In this document: positions 11,025 to 21,959 of the stretch, piece by piece | How the letters are laid out: each line of letters starts with the position of its first letter | Numbering within the stretch: the stretch's first letter is position 1 | Origin: Manihot esculenta | Taxonomy: Eukaryota > Streptophyta > Magnoliopsida > Malpighiales > Euphorbiaceae | DNA: 64,000 nt | NCBI RefSeq assembly: GCF_001659605.2 | Contig: NC_035172.2 | Span: forward strand, 15,563,051-15,627,050 | Direction: 5' to 3' | The notes under the pieces: generated by a model | Databases searched by the model: none | What the model was told of the DNA's origin: nothing | Seen by the model: only the letters and a program-made list of their open reading frames with translations | Position numbers and translations under genes: made by a program

Positions 11025-12098
11025 TCAGGATGCATCACAGAAGACTGTGAAGTCCTCACTGCTAGCTGGCAAAGCTAACACTGGTGCCGATGTTAATCTC
11101 TTCTTAAGCTCTTCAAAACTCTCTTCGCACTGGTCGGTCCACACAAACTTCTGATTCTTCCTGGTTAACCTGGTTAGAGGAGCTGCAATTTTCGAGAAGT
11201 CTTGAACGAACCTCTTGTAGTAACCTGCCAAACCCAAGAAACTTTTGATCTCTGACACTGAAGTGGGTCTAGGCCAGTTAGCCACAGCTTCTATCTTCTT
11301 GGGGTCCACCTCTATCGCATTTTCTGACACAACATGCCCCAAGAATGAGATGCTCCTCAACCAGAACTCACACTTGGAGAACTTGGCATACAAACCGTGT
11401 TCCCTCAAGGTCTGCAGAACCAACCTCAGATGATGGGCATGCTCCTCTGCATTCCTGGAATACACTAAGATATCATCTATGAAGACAATCACAAAGTGAT
11501 CCAGGTACTGGCTAAACACTCTGTTCATGAGATCCATGAATGCTGCAGGGGCGTTGGTTAACCCGAACGGCATTACAAGGAACTCAAAATGCCCATATCT
11601 GGTTCTGAAAGCTGTCTTTGGCACATCTTCCTCTCTTATCCTCAGCTGATGGTACTCGGACCTCAGATCTATTTTGGAGAAACAACCCGCTCCTGCTAGC
11701 TGGTCTAATAGATTATCGATCCCTGGCAAAGAGTACCTATTCTTGGTAGTGACTTTGTTCAACTGCCTGTAGTCGATACAAAGTCTGAGGGATCCATTCT
11801 TCTTTCTCACAAACAAAACTGGAGCACCCCAAGGTGAGGTACTCGGTCGGATGAAGCCCTTGTCTACCAGCTCTTGCAACTGTTCCTTAAGCTCCTTCAA
11901 TTCTGCTGGTGCCATCCTGTAGGGAGGGATAGAGATCGGTCGGGTTCCAGGCATCAATTCTATCTCGAACTCTATCTCCCTAGCAGGTGATAAACCTGGC
12001 AGCTCGTCTGGGAAGACATCTAAGAACTCTCTGACCACTGGCACCGAGGCGGGCTCTCTAACCTGACTGCTAAGCTCTCTCACATGAGCCAAATACCC
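11025..12098 (-). pseudogene. T1 pol, N-terminal half: PR-RT linker and reverse transcriptase
   Basis: The frame continues from the gag-PR segment after a TAG at 12099-12101. It holds the linker [10 protein letters not shown], the RT entry region with [17 protein letters not shown], the CIDYRQLNK motif (intact here, stop codon in T2 and T3), the catalytic FIDDILVYS at about 11462-11488, and FLGHVVS. It ends at a TGA in the RNase H start. One RT change relative to T3 is RSEYHQL for RSGYHQL. The RT core looks conserved apart from the flanking stops. Confidence 0.88.
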
Positions 12099-14123
12099 CT
12101 AACATCCCTTCCTAAGCAACCTACGAGCCTGAAGAGCTGATATTAGACCTCTAGGTGTACCCCTTCTGTCTCCCCTGAAGACAACCTCAGACCCATCCTG
12201 ACCTCTGAACCTGACTCCCTTGTCCCTGCAGTCCAAGGTAGCACCATGGGTAGATAACCAGTCCATCCCTAGAATGACGTCAAAATCTGTCAAGTCTATA
12301 ACCACAAGGTCGGCGGACAAGCATCTTCCCTCAACAAACACAGGACTACACTGGCAGACTGACTCTGCCATTGATGGATCACACTTGGGTCCACTGACCC
12401 AGAGAGGACACTCTAACCCAGAGATCATCAATCCCAACCTTTCAACGGCTCTCGGTGCAATAAAAGAATGAGATGCACCAGGGTCCATTAAGGCATACAC
12501 ATCTGAACAACCAATGACTAAGTTACCTGCCACCACGGTGTTAGATGCATCTGCCTGCTGTGTCATTGTGAAGATCCGTGCTGGAGCTGATGGACCTTCA
12601 CCTCTGAAACCCGCTGAAGAAGAGGCTAACCCTCTCCCTCTACCTCTGCCACTAGCCTGAGTCGTGGCTGGAGCTGCTGGCTGCGCTACACTACCTGAAG
12701 CTGTCTGCTGGGACTGAGCCATCGGAACTGCTCTTGGACACTCTCGAGCCATATGTCCCTCCTGACCGCATCTGAAACAGGCTGTCATGCCAAACCGACA
12801 TACTCCCTTGTGTGGCTTACCACACCTTGCACAAACTGCATTATCCGCACCAGAGCTTGAGCCACCTCCAAATCCTAGACTGGACTTAACCTTGTTCCAG
12901 AACTTGTTCTTCTTAGACTTCCTGTGGCCTCTGTCCCACTTTTTACTACCTGAAGCTGCTGCACTCATTGAAGAAGAGCCTGGGGTCTTAGAACCAGAAG
13001 GCTGTGCCACTGACTGCTTGACTTTCCCCTCGATGATAGCACTAGCCTCCATCCTCCTAGCCATATCCACTATGGCATGGAAGCTCTCCCTATCTACGGA
13101 CTGGATCAAGGAGGAATACCTGGAGTGAAGTTTCATGATACACCTCCTTGACTTCTTCTGGTCTGTGTCAAGAGTTTGCCCTGCAAACGACAACAGCTCC
13201 AAGAATCTGTCGATGTACTCATCTACACTCATTTCCTCTGTCTGCCTTAACTGTTCAAACTCAATCATCTTCAATTCTCTTGAACTGTCAGGAAAAGCCC
13301 ATCCTGCAAATTCATTTGCAAACTCCTCCCATGATAGGCTGTCCAACCTCGGGCTCACATAGTTCTTAAACCACTCACGGGTCTTTTTACATTTGAGTGT
13401 GAACCCAGCCATCTGAATGGCTCTGCCGTCATCAGCTCCTATCTCATCTGTAATTGTTTTGACCCTTTCAAGGTACACAAACGGGTCATCACCGGTTTCA
13501 AACTGGGGAGCACCCAGCTTCATGTAGTCGGTCATCTTGACCTTGCTCCCACCAGATGAGCTAGGCTTAGGCATATGGGTTGCTGGAACTGTGGGTTCGG
13601 CTGATGGTGGAGGAGGTGCAACATTTTCTGAGGTAGGGTTAGCTGGATTTGGATAGTAGGGTGGAGGTGGATACATTGGGTGCTATGGGTATGGTGGGTA
13701 GTAGGGAGGGTATGGCATGTGTGTGGGATAAGGGGTAAAGCTAGGGTAATCCGATGTACCTCCCATCGAATACCCGGGATTTTGTGAGAAGTGTGGGTAG
13801 TGGGGTGGCTGAGCAAATCCCGAGGCCTGAGTGCCTCCTTGGGACTCTCCCATTCCCTCTTCTGACATGCTAACTCCCAGACTGCCATCTCTCCTCTGCT
13901 CTATATCCATATCATCCCCCATGTCCTCTGATATTCCTCCATGAACTGTTCCCCTCACTGATCTGCTTCTACCCAGATCCAGAGACCTTTTAGGGTCTCT
14001 TGCTGCTCTTTCTCTGCTAGCCCTACTAGACATTGCCCTAGGCAATGTAGGAGGACGGGCGCTCATGCCCTCATCCTCAGGTGGCACTCCAGTCAATCGT
14101 GCAGATCGACGAGTTCCTCTCAT
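12099..14123 (-). pseudogene. T1 gag and protease
   Basis: The start is the ATG at 14123 (MRGTRRSARLTG). It is shared with T0 and T2 and lies 9 bases after a splice-acceptor-like tttttcag. Next are an acidic N-terminus, a tract rich in Pro and Tyr, the capsid region (KMTDYMKLGAPQFETG to about residue 350), a basic KKNKFWNKVKSSLGFGGG segment, a first CX2C-type motif and a CCHC knuckle (CFRCGQEGHMAREC). SGRGRGRG and the aspartic protease active site DPGASHSFI follow. An in-frame TAG at 13683-13685 breaks the proline-rich part. A second TAG at 12099-12101 replaces Gln in KGCQGY. Frames before and after both stops are the same. Confidence 0.9.
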
Positions 14124-14370
14124 CCTGTTTTCTGAAAAACAGTACACATCACATAAATGTTAGCATCATATGGTTCATGTGGGCACACATGAACCCGCAT
14201 CGCATACATATCATTCATATCATAGCATTAATGCACATGTATATAATCATGGCATTTCACATTATCATGCAAGACAGAACTCCACATCCTATCCTAGTGG
14301 ACATGACCTTTCCTATTGTGCTTGACCTTCTATAACATCTATGAGCCCGACACTCTAGGTCCGACCATAT

Positions 14371-14394
14371 GAACCTAGGGCTCTGATACCATTC
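14371..14394 (-). other. T1 primer binding site (initiator Met tRNA)
   Basis: The reverse strand reads ga, then tggtatcagagcc, directly after the 5' LTR. This matches the 3' end of initiator Met tRNA. A tract just before the gag ATG (14124-14135) reads as pyrimidines plus CAG on the reverse strand, which resembles a 3' splice site. Confidence 0.88.
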
Positions 14395-16700
14395 TGTAAC
14401 GACCCGGAAACCGGACCGCTACCGGCGCTAGGATCCAGATCGGCTTAAGGTCGCCGGGACCCGTAGCAAGCCTGACATACAACCTGTAAGCCTGTGTAAT
14501 TCCATACATGATCATACAAATACATAAACATGTAAACTTTTTCTTTCATAAATCAAGCTTAACCTGTGCATGTACACTAACATAACCATAAACCTCACAC
14601 TAGAGCCCTCATCACATGCTCCAATGGGGTATCAATAACATACATTAAGCTTGATTACACATCTCATCAATAATAATAGTGATCATGCATTAAAAGGGAA
14701 TACCATACATATAGGGTCAAGCACAACCTCTAATCCTCAATATCATTTTACATATCATGACTACATAATGCATTACACTACAATTTCATCATGTCCACAA
14801 CTCCTAACTATTACCTAAAAATAGACTTTACTCCTGCCGACCTCCTGGTCTACCCTGTACCTGCAAACCTGGGGGGATAAGGGGAAAGGGGTGAGCTATA
14901 AGAGCCCAGTGAGCAGAATAATAATAACAATTAAAACACATGCTATCATGTAATGCATCACATCACAACCATATCACATCAAAGATGGACTTGTCACCAA
15001 GGGTCCTCTACATAGGCCAACTATGCCAGGGGCGTAGTGCAGGCCACACCTGGTCTTTCTCTTACATATCTCATAACATACATGTCCAACTATGCCGGAG
15101 GCGTAGTGCAGGCCACACCCGGACTTTCACTTACATAGTGCCAGGGGCGTAGTGCAGGCCACACCTGGACTTCCATATCATATCATATCATGTCTCATCA
15201 TACTGAGGACCAATGGGTCATCCAATATCCATCCACATCAACATCAAGATATGCAATGCAACATATTCATGAATTCTAATGCAAGCAACCTAGGATATCA
15301 CATGGCATTCATGATGCATGATTCATGCTAAAGTTTTTCATTTATTTAAAACGTAAGAGTTTATTCTACTCACCTCTGGCTGACTCTAACAAGACTCTGA
15401 AGCAGCTGTCACTGCTGGGGTCCTCGGTTCCTGGGGTCCGAACCTACAAAGGTGGACTTAAATGAGGGACCAAACATACTAGAACATGACTCTAAAACAT
15501 CCCCCAAAAACTCCCTTAAAACACCTCAAACATCCATGGGAAGCATGCAAAGGAAGGCTGAACAGGGCACTTTCGGCGACAGGTTCGGCGGCCGAAAGTC
15601 CCTTCAGAGCCGAAAGTCAGGCAGGTTCAGCGGCACCTTTGGCGGCCGAAACTCCCAGACAGAGACGAAACTCATGCATGTTCGGCGGCACTTTCGGCAG
15701 CCGAAACTGCCCTCCAGAGACGAAAGTCCTCTTTCGGGGGCAGGCTTCGGCAGCCGAAGGCTGCCTCCATAAGCGGGTTCGGCGGTCGAAAGTTCCTTTT
15801 GCGGCCGAACCTGTGTTTCTCCAAAGTTGCAGAAACTCAGCTCCAACACGCACAAACGCCTCCCAAACCTTTCAAACATGCAAAAACCTATTCTACAACA
15901 ATCCCAATCATACACAATCAAGCATACAAGCTCCTAGGGGTCTCAACTAGCCTAAACCCCAACTACAACACATTAAACATACCCACATTGCTCATAAACA
16001 CACATCAAACCCATAAACTCAAAACAACCTAAACATGCATGTCTACTCCATAAACTTGCATAAAACTTGTTTAAAACATACAGTGAGCTCAAGATCAGCC
16101 CTTACCTCTTGAAGATCGAGAGGAAAACGACCCTAGCTCGGAGTTGGGAGAGATTGAGCTTCTTGAACCTCAAAGCTCCAAAACTTGCTTTATATTTGAA
16201 AATCTTCAAAACAAAGTGAAAACTTGTGAAAATCGTGAGAGATTTGAAGGAAGAAACTCAAGATCGGCGAGGGATGGTGGAGAGCTCACCTTGGCCGACA
16301 ATGGGGAGAAAAGCTCGCCCATTTTGGCTAAGGGACCCCTTTATAGGTGGCTGGCCAGGCCACATTCGGGAGCCGAACGTGCCTCCGCAACGCATGCAAG
16401 TTCGGCGGCCGAACATGAGGTTCGGCGGCCGAACCTGGACTTCCCTCACTTATGCCTTTGGGGGCCTAAGGTTCTCCCGAAGTACATGCATGTTCGGCGG
16501 CCGAACTTGAGGTTCGGCGGCCGAACCTGGGTCTTCCTCCAAGATTATTTTCATGCAAAAACTCATTTCCTTTTTATTTAAAACCATGAAATACATTAAA
16601 ACATTTTATGAAAACAGGTTTCTACCCTACTAGAGGCTTCCGACACCCGAGATTCCACCGGACCGTAGGAATTTCAATACCAGAGTCTAGCCGGGTATTA
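14395..16700 (-). repeat. T1 5' LTR
   Basis: This is a near-identical reverse copy of 6769-9021. The TATA box lies at 16338-16347 (reverse). It differs from the 3' LTR by extra 20-bp palindromic units: two TTCGGCGGCCGAAC units at about 16400-16437 and two at about 16494-16527, where the 3' LTR has one each. Splice-like signals on the reverse strand are donor 2 beside 15372 and donor 1 beside 16108. Confidence 0.92.
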
Positions 16701-16701
16701 T

Positions 16702-16750
16702 ATAAAAGCTCCCCAATCATATTCAAGATGGCCTATCACTGCTCGACCAT
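16702..16750. repeat. 49-bp direct repeat, right copy (flank of T1)
   Basis: Identical to 6720-6768. It reads as the PMD segment DGRAVIGHLEYDWGAF on the minus strand, so the duplicated bases are part of the interrupted gene. Confidence 0.93.
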
Positions 16751-16930
16751 CAACTAGTAGATCAGTTATAATTTGAACATCTTGCAACGTTATTGTTGCT
16801 TTACTAATAGTTAAATGAAATGTATGTGTTTTTGGCCTTCAACGCTCAATAAGAGCAGTAATAAGGGTCCAATGTTTGCAATACCATAAAAACCAGAAGA
16901 TTGTAAGTAAAGAATTAATCTTCTATCAAT
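16702..16930 (-). pseudogene. Plant mobile domain (PMD) gene fragment, N-terminal part
   Basis: The reverse strand carries LQSSGFYGIANIG at about 16867-16915. After a frameshift it reads LITALIERxRPKTHTFHL (x is a stop where PMD proteins have Trp) and ATITLQDVQIITDLLVDG, running into the 49-bp repeat. These precede YSWGG...LLQLWAWK (6248-6768) in the normal domain order, so T1 splits one gene. No 5' exon or promoter is visible to the right, where the sequence turns AT-rich. Confidence 0.75.
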
Positions 16931-17574
16931 GTTTATGTACATAGTTGCATTTGTTGCCCTTTATAGAATATTTGTTATGCATTACCCTGATGATTGAATG
17001 ATATTAGCTAAATATTAAAATTTATATAAACTAAAAAATATCGGTAATAAAAAAATTTAAAAATAAAAATAAATAAAATAACCTGATGATGCCAAATTAT
17101 TTCTGATCGATAAACATGTTGCATTGTTAGCAATTTTGGATTTAGTGAATTCATTTGAATAAAATGTTATTAATGATTGTGTGGTTTCATAACTGCTAAT
17201 CGACACTATATTACATAATAAACTTTATCTTTAATATGTTATATGTCAATGTCAATGATTATGAGTTTAATTTTTTCATATTGCATATGGATCAGAGATA
17301 TGTGATATGGATACTTCCTCCATTTAATGATGATTACATATATCTTAAAAATTCAGATAGAAAGGAATATTATGCAGGTTTACAACGTGAATGGTCATAT
17401 CGTTTGAATGAGACTAAAGGCTTAGTTACAGATTTACGATCACCGGGTGCTCCTCTTATTTACCTTCGATCTTTAACTATGACAAGATGTCAGATTACGA
17501 ATCTGTTATCATACGGATTAAGAAGGAAAATAACAGAATGTCCATTTGTAGATTAAGATATTATATTTTGAGAC
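16931..17574. other. AT-rich stretch with one unrecognised ORF
   Basis: No recognised gene is seen. The first 300 bases are strongly AT-rich. An ORF of 106 codons at 17236-17556 (+) contains KEYYAGLQREWSYRLNETKG and PGAPLIYLRSLTMTRC. I do not recognise its family. It stops just before the Copia integrase remnant and could be older host or element sequence joined to it. Confidence 0.4.
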
Positions 17575-17789
17575 TAGTTCGAGAGCAATCATAAATATGT
17601 TTTATTATTTATTGACGATTTCACTAGATTTACTTGGCTATATTTGTTAAAAAATAAAAGTGATGTATATGCCATGTTCAATTTCAGTCTTTTGTTGAAC
17701 GTCAATTTTAGTAAAAAAATATTAGCTTTTCATTCTGATTGGGGAGGTGAATATCAAAAATCAAATAAATATTTTCAAGGAACATGTAT
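17575..17789 (+). pseudogene. Ty1/Copia integrase remnant, piece 1
   Basis: Translation in two frames gives [20 protein letters not shown] and then [10 protein letters not shown]. These are the first two catalytic-Asp regions of a Copia-type integrase core. A frameshift lies between them. The sequence is interrupted at 17790 by solo LTR S1 and resumes in the same family at 19903. The last five bases, tgtat, are the left TSD of S1. Confidence 0.8.
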
Positions 17790-19902
17790 TGTAATACCCG
17801 GCTAGAGTCCGGCATCGGAATTCTACTTTTCGGTGGAATCTCGAATGTCGGAATCCTCTAGAAGGGTAAGCTTTATGTTTTTGTAAAGGATTTGAGTATG
17901 TTTTCATGTTTTAAATCCAAAAGAAAATGAATTTTTGAAAGAAAAGAGCTAAGGAAGAAATGCAAGGTTCGGCCGCCGAAGGTGAAGTTTGGCCGCCGAA
18001 CATGCATGAGTTTTGGTTTCACGTTAGGCCGCCGAAGGTGGTCTGGCCAGCCACCTATAAAAGGCCCTAGGTTGGTGAATGGATAAGATTTTCTTTCCAT
18101 CCACAGCCAGAGGTGAGACCATGATCTTCCTTGGGTGATTTTCATGTTTTCTTCAAATCTTGCAAAGTTTTGATGAGTTTTATGTTGTTTTGAAGCTTTT
18201 GAGCAAATTAACCAAAGTTTTAAAGTTGGAGACTTTGAGGGAGAGTTTCTCCATATCTCCATGTTGGGATCGTTTATCTTCTTGTTTGTAAGAGGTAAGT
18301 GAAGATCCTGAACTTCTTTTCCTGTTTTATGAAGGTTTTAAGAAGTTTATGGGTAGAGATGCATGTTTAGGGTAAGATGAGGTTTTGGTTGCTTAGTGGT
18401 CAAAGTATGCTTATGTGTTTAGATGTGTTGTTTGTTGGGGTTTTAAGTTAGTTTTGGACCCCTTTGTGCCTAGACTTGAGTATATGCAGGTTGTGAGTTA
18501 TTAGTTTGCATGATGAGTGAGGTTTGGGCACTAGTTGCATGAAGCAGAACAAGTTTCTGCCTAACTGGAAAATCCAGTTTCGACCGCCAAAGGAGGGTTC
18601 GGCCGCCGAACATGCTTAGGAGGTGGTTTCGGCTGCCGAAGCTTGCCCAAGCTTGCCCCCAAAAGTTTGGACTTTCGGCTCTGGAGGAGGGTTTCGGCCG
18701 CTGAAGGTGCCGCCGAAGGTTAGAGACTTTCGTCTCTGGAGAGGACTTTTGGCAGCCGAAGTGCCGCCGAAAGTGCTTGAGTTTCATCTCTGGAAGGGAC
18801 TTTCGGCCGCCGAACCTGCCGCCGAAAGTGCCCTGTCCAGCCTTCTTTTGCTTGTTTTATGTGATTATTTTAGGATATTTTAAGCGGGTTTTAGGGAGTT
18901 TTATAGAGTTGTTCTTGAGCTAGTTTGGTCCCTCATTTCAGTCTACCTGTGTAGGAACGAACTAGAGGAATCGAAGAGAGCAGCAGTGAGCACTGCTTTA
19001 GAGTATTCAGAGTTAGCTCAGAGTCAGCCAGAGGTGAGTGGAACTAAACTTAATGTTTAAGTTTTCAATTGAGAAAGTAGATGCTTTGAGCATGTTCCAT
19101 GCATCATGATATGTAATAGGTTAAGTGCACTAGAATACACTAATGTGACGCATTGCATTATTCTATGCTTGTACGGATCGGACATAGTGAATTCATTAGC
19201 CCTCGTAGTAAAGTCCTGAGGAGCCCTGAGAGGGCCGGGCACAGGCACCCTAGGGTGCGTAATAAAGTCCTGAGGAGCTCCTTTGCGGGCCGGGCACAGA
19301 TTGAGGGAATTCTGAATCAGTCCGTCTGAGATGATGTGATTTACTTGTGATGTGATGCATTCCATGTGAGCATGTTTTATTGATTTGATTTGTTATACTC
19401 ACTGGGCTAGTATAGCTCATCCCTCTCCTTTAACCCTAGTCTTGCAGGATCAGAGTCAGAGGGAAGTTAGCAGGGTACAGGAAGAGTAAAGAAAGAGTTT
19501 TGTAATAGTTTAGTGTGGACATGTAATATTGTAAAGAAATGGTTTAGTATTGTATAGTGTAGAGTATTGTGCTTGACCCATGTTGTACATCCTTTTTGTA
19601 TACATGATCTATTTATGTGTTGTGACTGTTTTTATCAGTATGTGAAAAACCAGGCTTAACAGAGTATGAGTTGAACCCGTCTAGAGCAAGCTCTAGTAAG
19701 GGGTTTTATAGTACAGAGCTAGTGTATGCACAAGTTGAGCCTTGGTTCAGAGAATCAGTTTTATGTTTTTACAAAAAATGTATGATCATGTGTGAGATTT
19801 TTCAGGTACACAGAGAGTATAGCAGGCTTGCTACGGGTCCCGGCGACCTTAAGTCGACCTGGATCCTAGCGCCGGTAGCGGTCCGATTTGCGGGTCGTTA
19901 CA
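17790..19902 (+). repeat. S1: solo chromovirus LTR with perfect 5-bp TSD
   Basis: A complete 2,113-bp LTR runs from TGTAATACCC to GGGTCGTTACA, flanked by tgtat at 17785-17789 and 19903-19907. No primer site, interior or partner LTR is attached, so it arose by LTR-LTR recombination. It has its TATA box at 18056-18064, palindromic units before and after it, donor 1 at about 18294, an exon-like block at 18955-19033 and two U5 repeats containing aaagtcctgaggag at 19210-19300. Confidence 0.95.
18056..18064 (+). promoter_or_regulatory. LTR TATA box (S1)
   Basis: tataaaagg is preceded by tggtctggccagccacc. The pair gccac(c)-tataaaag recurs in the LTRs of T0-T3, marking the core promoter. Confidence 0.75.
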
Positions 19903-20457
19903 TGTATAATTCATAGGATAGAATGTCCATACACCTATGAACAAAACAGTACTGCCGAAAGAAAAATTCATCATGTCATAAACACTACTCTTACATTACT
20001 CTCTCATGGTAATCTACATTTAAGATATTAGGATTATGCTATTGAACATAGTGTTATTTCTATCATTAATATGCCATCACTAATCCTACAACATAAAAGT
20101 CCCTTTATGAGCTTATATAAGTTTTCGCCTAATTCTTTTACTCAATAATCTTTTAGTTGTACAATGTATTCTTTTCTTTGGCCATACTCTAGACATAAAT
20201 TTTCCTTCAAATCTATTCCATGTATCTATTTAGGAACAAGTCCTTCCCATCATGCTCATCACTGTCTTGACCCTACATCTAAACGGGTTTACCTTGCTCG
20301 TCATGTTAAGTTTGTCCCCTCTCGGTTTCTTGGTTCTCATTTATCCAAGCCTAAGGGTTCCCATATTCCTACTACACCGTGGCTTTCCATCACCAATCAT
20401 ATACCATATTGCTTGGGCCCTTCAAATGACTTAGGTATAATATTATCTAATACAATC
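19903..20457 (+). pseudogene. Ty1/Copia integrase remnant, piece 2
   Basis: It continues piece 1 after S1: an integrase segment with EQNSTAERKIHHV (the catalytic Glu region), then TLLSHGNLHL, and an open 98-codon stretch at 20164-20460 with the post-core motif PCIYLGTSPSHHAHHCLDPT and YLARHVKFV. Several stops are present before 20164. It is interrupted at 20458 by Athila-type element B. Its last five bases, caatc, are the left TSD of B. Confidence 0.82.
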
Positions 20458-21959
20458 TGATAAGCGGTTGTCGAAGCCGTCAAAAATAAACCTATTAAAC
20501 AATCAACAATAAACTTGTAGATAGTGGCAATAGGGTCGAACCACAGGGAATTGATACCAATGATTTTCCTAATAATGACTAGGTCAAGTAAATAACAAGT
20601 AATTAAAAGAGGGGGGTTTTGAGTTGATGGATTAACACTAAATAACAAAAGAAAGCAATAATTTAAAGATAAATAAATCAATAAGAGAAAAGCTTCTAGT
20701 TGAAGTATGAATCTATTTCAGATTGTTTAGAATTGATCATTGATTCTTTAATACTCCTATTTATCTCAATAAATTAGTTTAGGATGTGGAAGACGCTTCT
20801 CACAATCCAAATTCCTCCTTAGTTCTAGTTTGATTAGGAAATGTTCGCTAATCAAACACTAGTTAACAAGTTGCCAAGGAACGTCCTTGGGGCCTTTGAC
20901 ATCGAACAACTATTAACTGCATTAAGACTTAGAGAAACCTAATTCTAACCTTGCCAACCGCGTGGTCAAGTTTAGATCATGCAACTTGATTAAATTTGTG
21001 TTCAAATAATATAAGCAATTACGGACTTAAATTATTCAAACAATTGTTACTCAAGCAATTAAAAGCAATAGGCTTAAATTGATTCTAAAAGCAAAGCAAC
21101 AATTATAGAAAGATCAAATTGCATAAATATTGAAAATAAATAGAAGTTTAACAATGGAGATTTAAATCTCCCAATTCATCACAAATCTGAATTTTCCAAC
21201 TTCAACTAGAAAGGAAAGTGTTTAGCCACTCATGGTGGACAAAATCACAAAAGAAAAAAAAAGAAAGAAGAGATTGCTGCGTTTCTGGAGAGTTTCTGAA
21301 GCTGAGAGATGATCAGAAGATCCTCTGCTGGTTTGGAGGCTCTCCTTTTATAGCTGAAGAATTCCATCCATCTAGGGTTTCAAAATCCCTTTTTGATTTG
21401 GTGTTTGACTCCTCTTTTGATGTTGAATTTAATTGCAATTGGAATTTCTTGGATGAGAAGCTATTTCGTGGCTCTTGGTTTTATGTTGGTAGTGATTGGG
21501 TTGGAATTGGACTTCTGAAAATTCGGATTTCTGTTTTCTGCCCAATTTCCCGCTCTTCTGTCAGTTTCTGCTGTCAAAGTGATTTGCCCGGTGATTTGAG
21601 TGTTTTGGGCAAATCACTGACCTAATCACTTTTCTGTGAGTCAGTCCAGTTTTTTGCTCTCTGTCTTCTGCGAGTGATTTGGCCAGTGTCTTCGAGTGTC
21701 TTGGGCAAATCACTTGCCCATATCACTTCTGCCTGTTGCCTCCAGGTTTCTGCTGTCAAAGTGATTTGCCCGGTGATTTGAGTGTTTTGGGCAAATCACT
21801 GACCCAATCACTTTTCTGTCAATTTTCTGCACTTTTTCTCCAATTTTTCAATTTCTTCCTTTTCTGTAAAAACAAGATAAAAACCATAAATTAAACTGAA
21901 AAATGTGTAAATAAACAATAATAATTATGATAAAAATGTGGCTAAATTATGCTTGATCA
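20458..21959 (-). repeat. B 3' LTR
   Basis: On the element strand it runs TGATCAAGC...GCTTATCA. Its reverse TATA box is ccttttatag at 21344-21353. Three clusters of the word gtgatttg/caaatcac lie at about 21579-21630, 21672-21727 and 21757-21812. The first and third are near-identical copies about 178 bp apart. Confidence 0.93.

Larger units (their letters stand above)
6769..16700 (-). mobile_element. T1: full-length chromovirus (Tekay/Del-like Ty3/Gypsy), reverse orientation
   Basis: Two long LTRs (6769-9021 and 14395-16700) flank a single-frame gag-PR-RT-RH-IN-chromodomain region on the minus strand, with a Met-tRNA primer site and a polypurine tract. Both outer ends lack the last two or three bases of the TG...CA termini: the left starts aacgaccc and the right ends gggtatta. 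It is flanked by a 49-bp rather than a 5-bp duplication. Three in-frame stops and damaged integrase residues make it inactive. The Tekay/Del-like call rests on LTR length, the chromodomain and the polyprotein order. Confidence 0.9.

Noticed and set aside
21218..21625. 135- and 187-codon ORFs in the plus strand of the B LTRs (also 26327-26890)
   Set aside because: They run antisense to the element across TATA box and repeated words and are interrupted differently in the two LTRs; no known domain.
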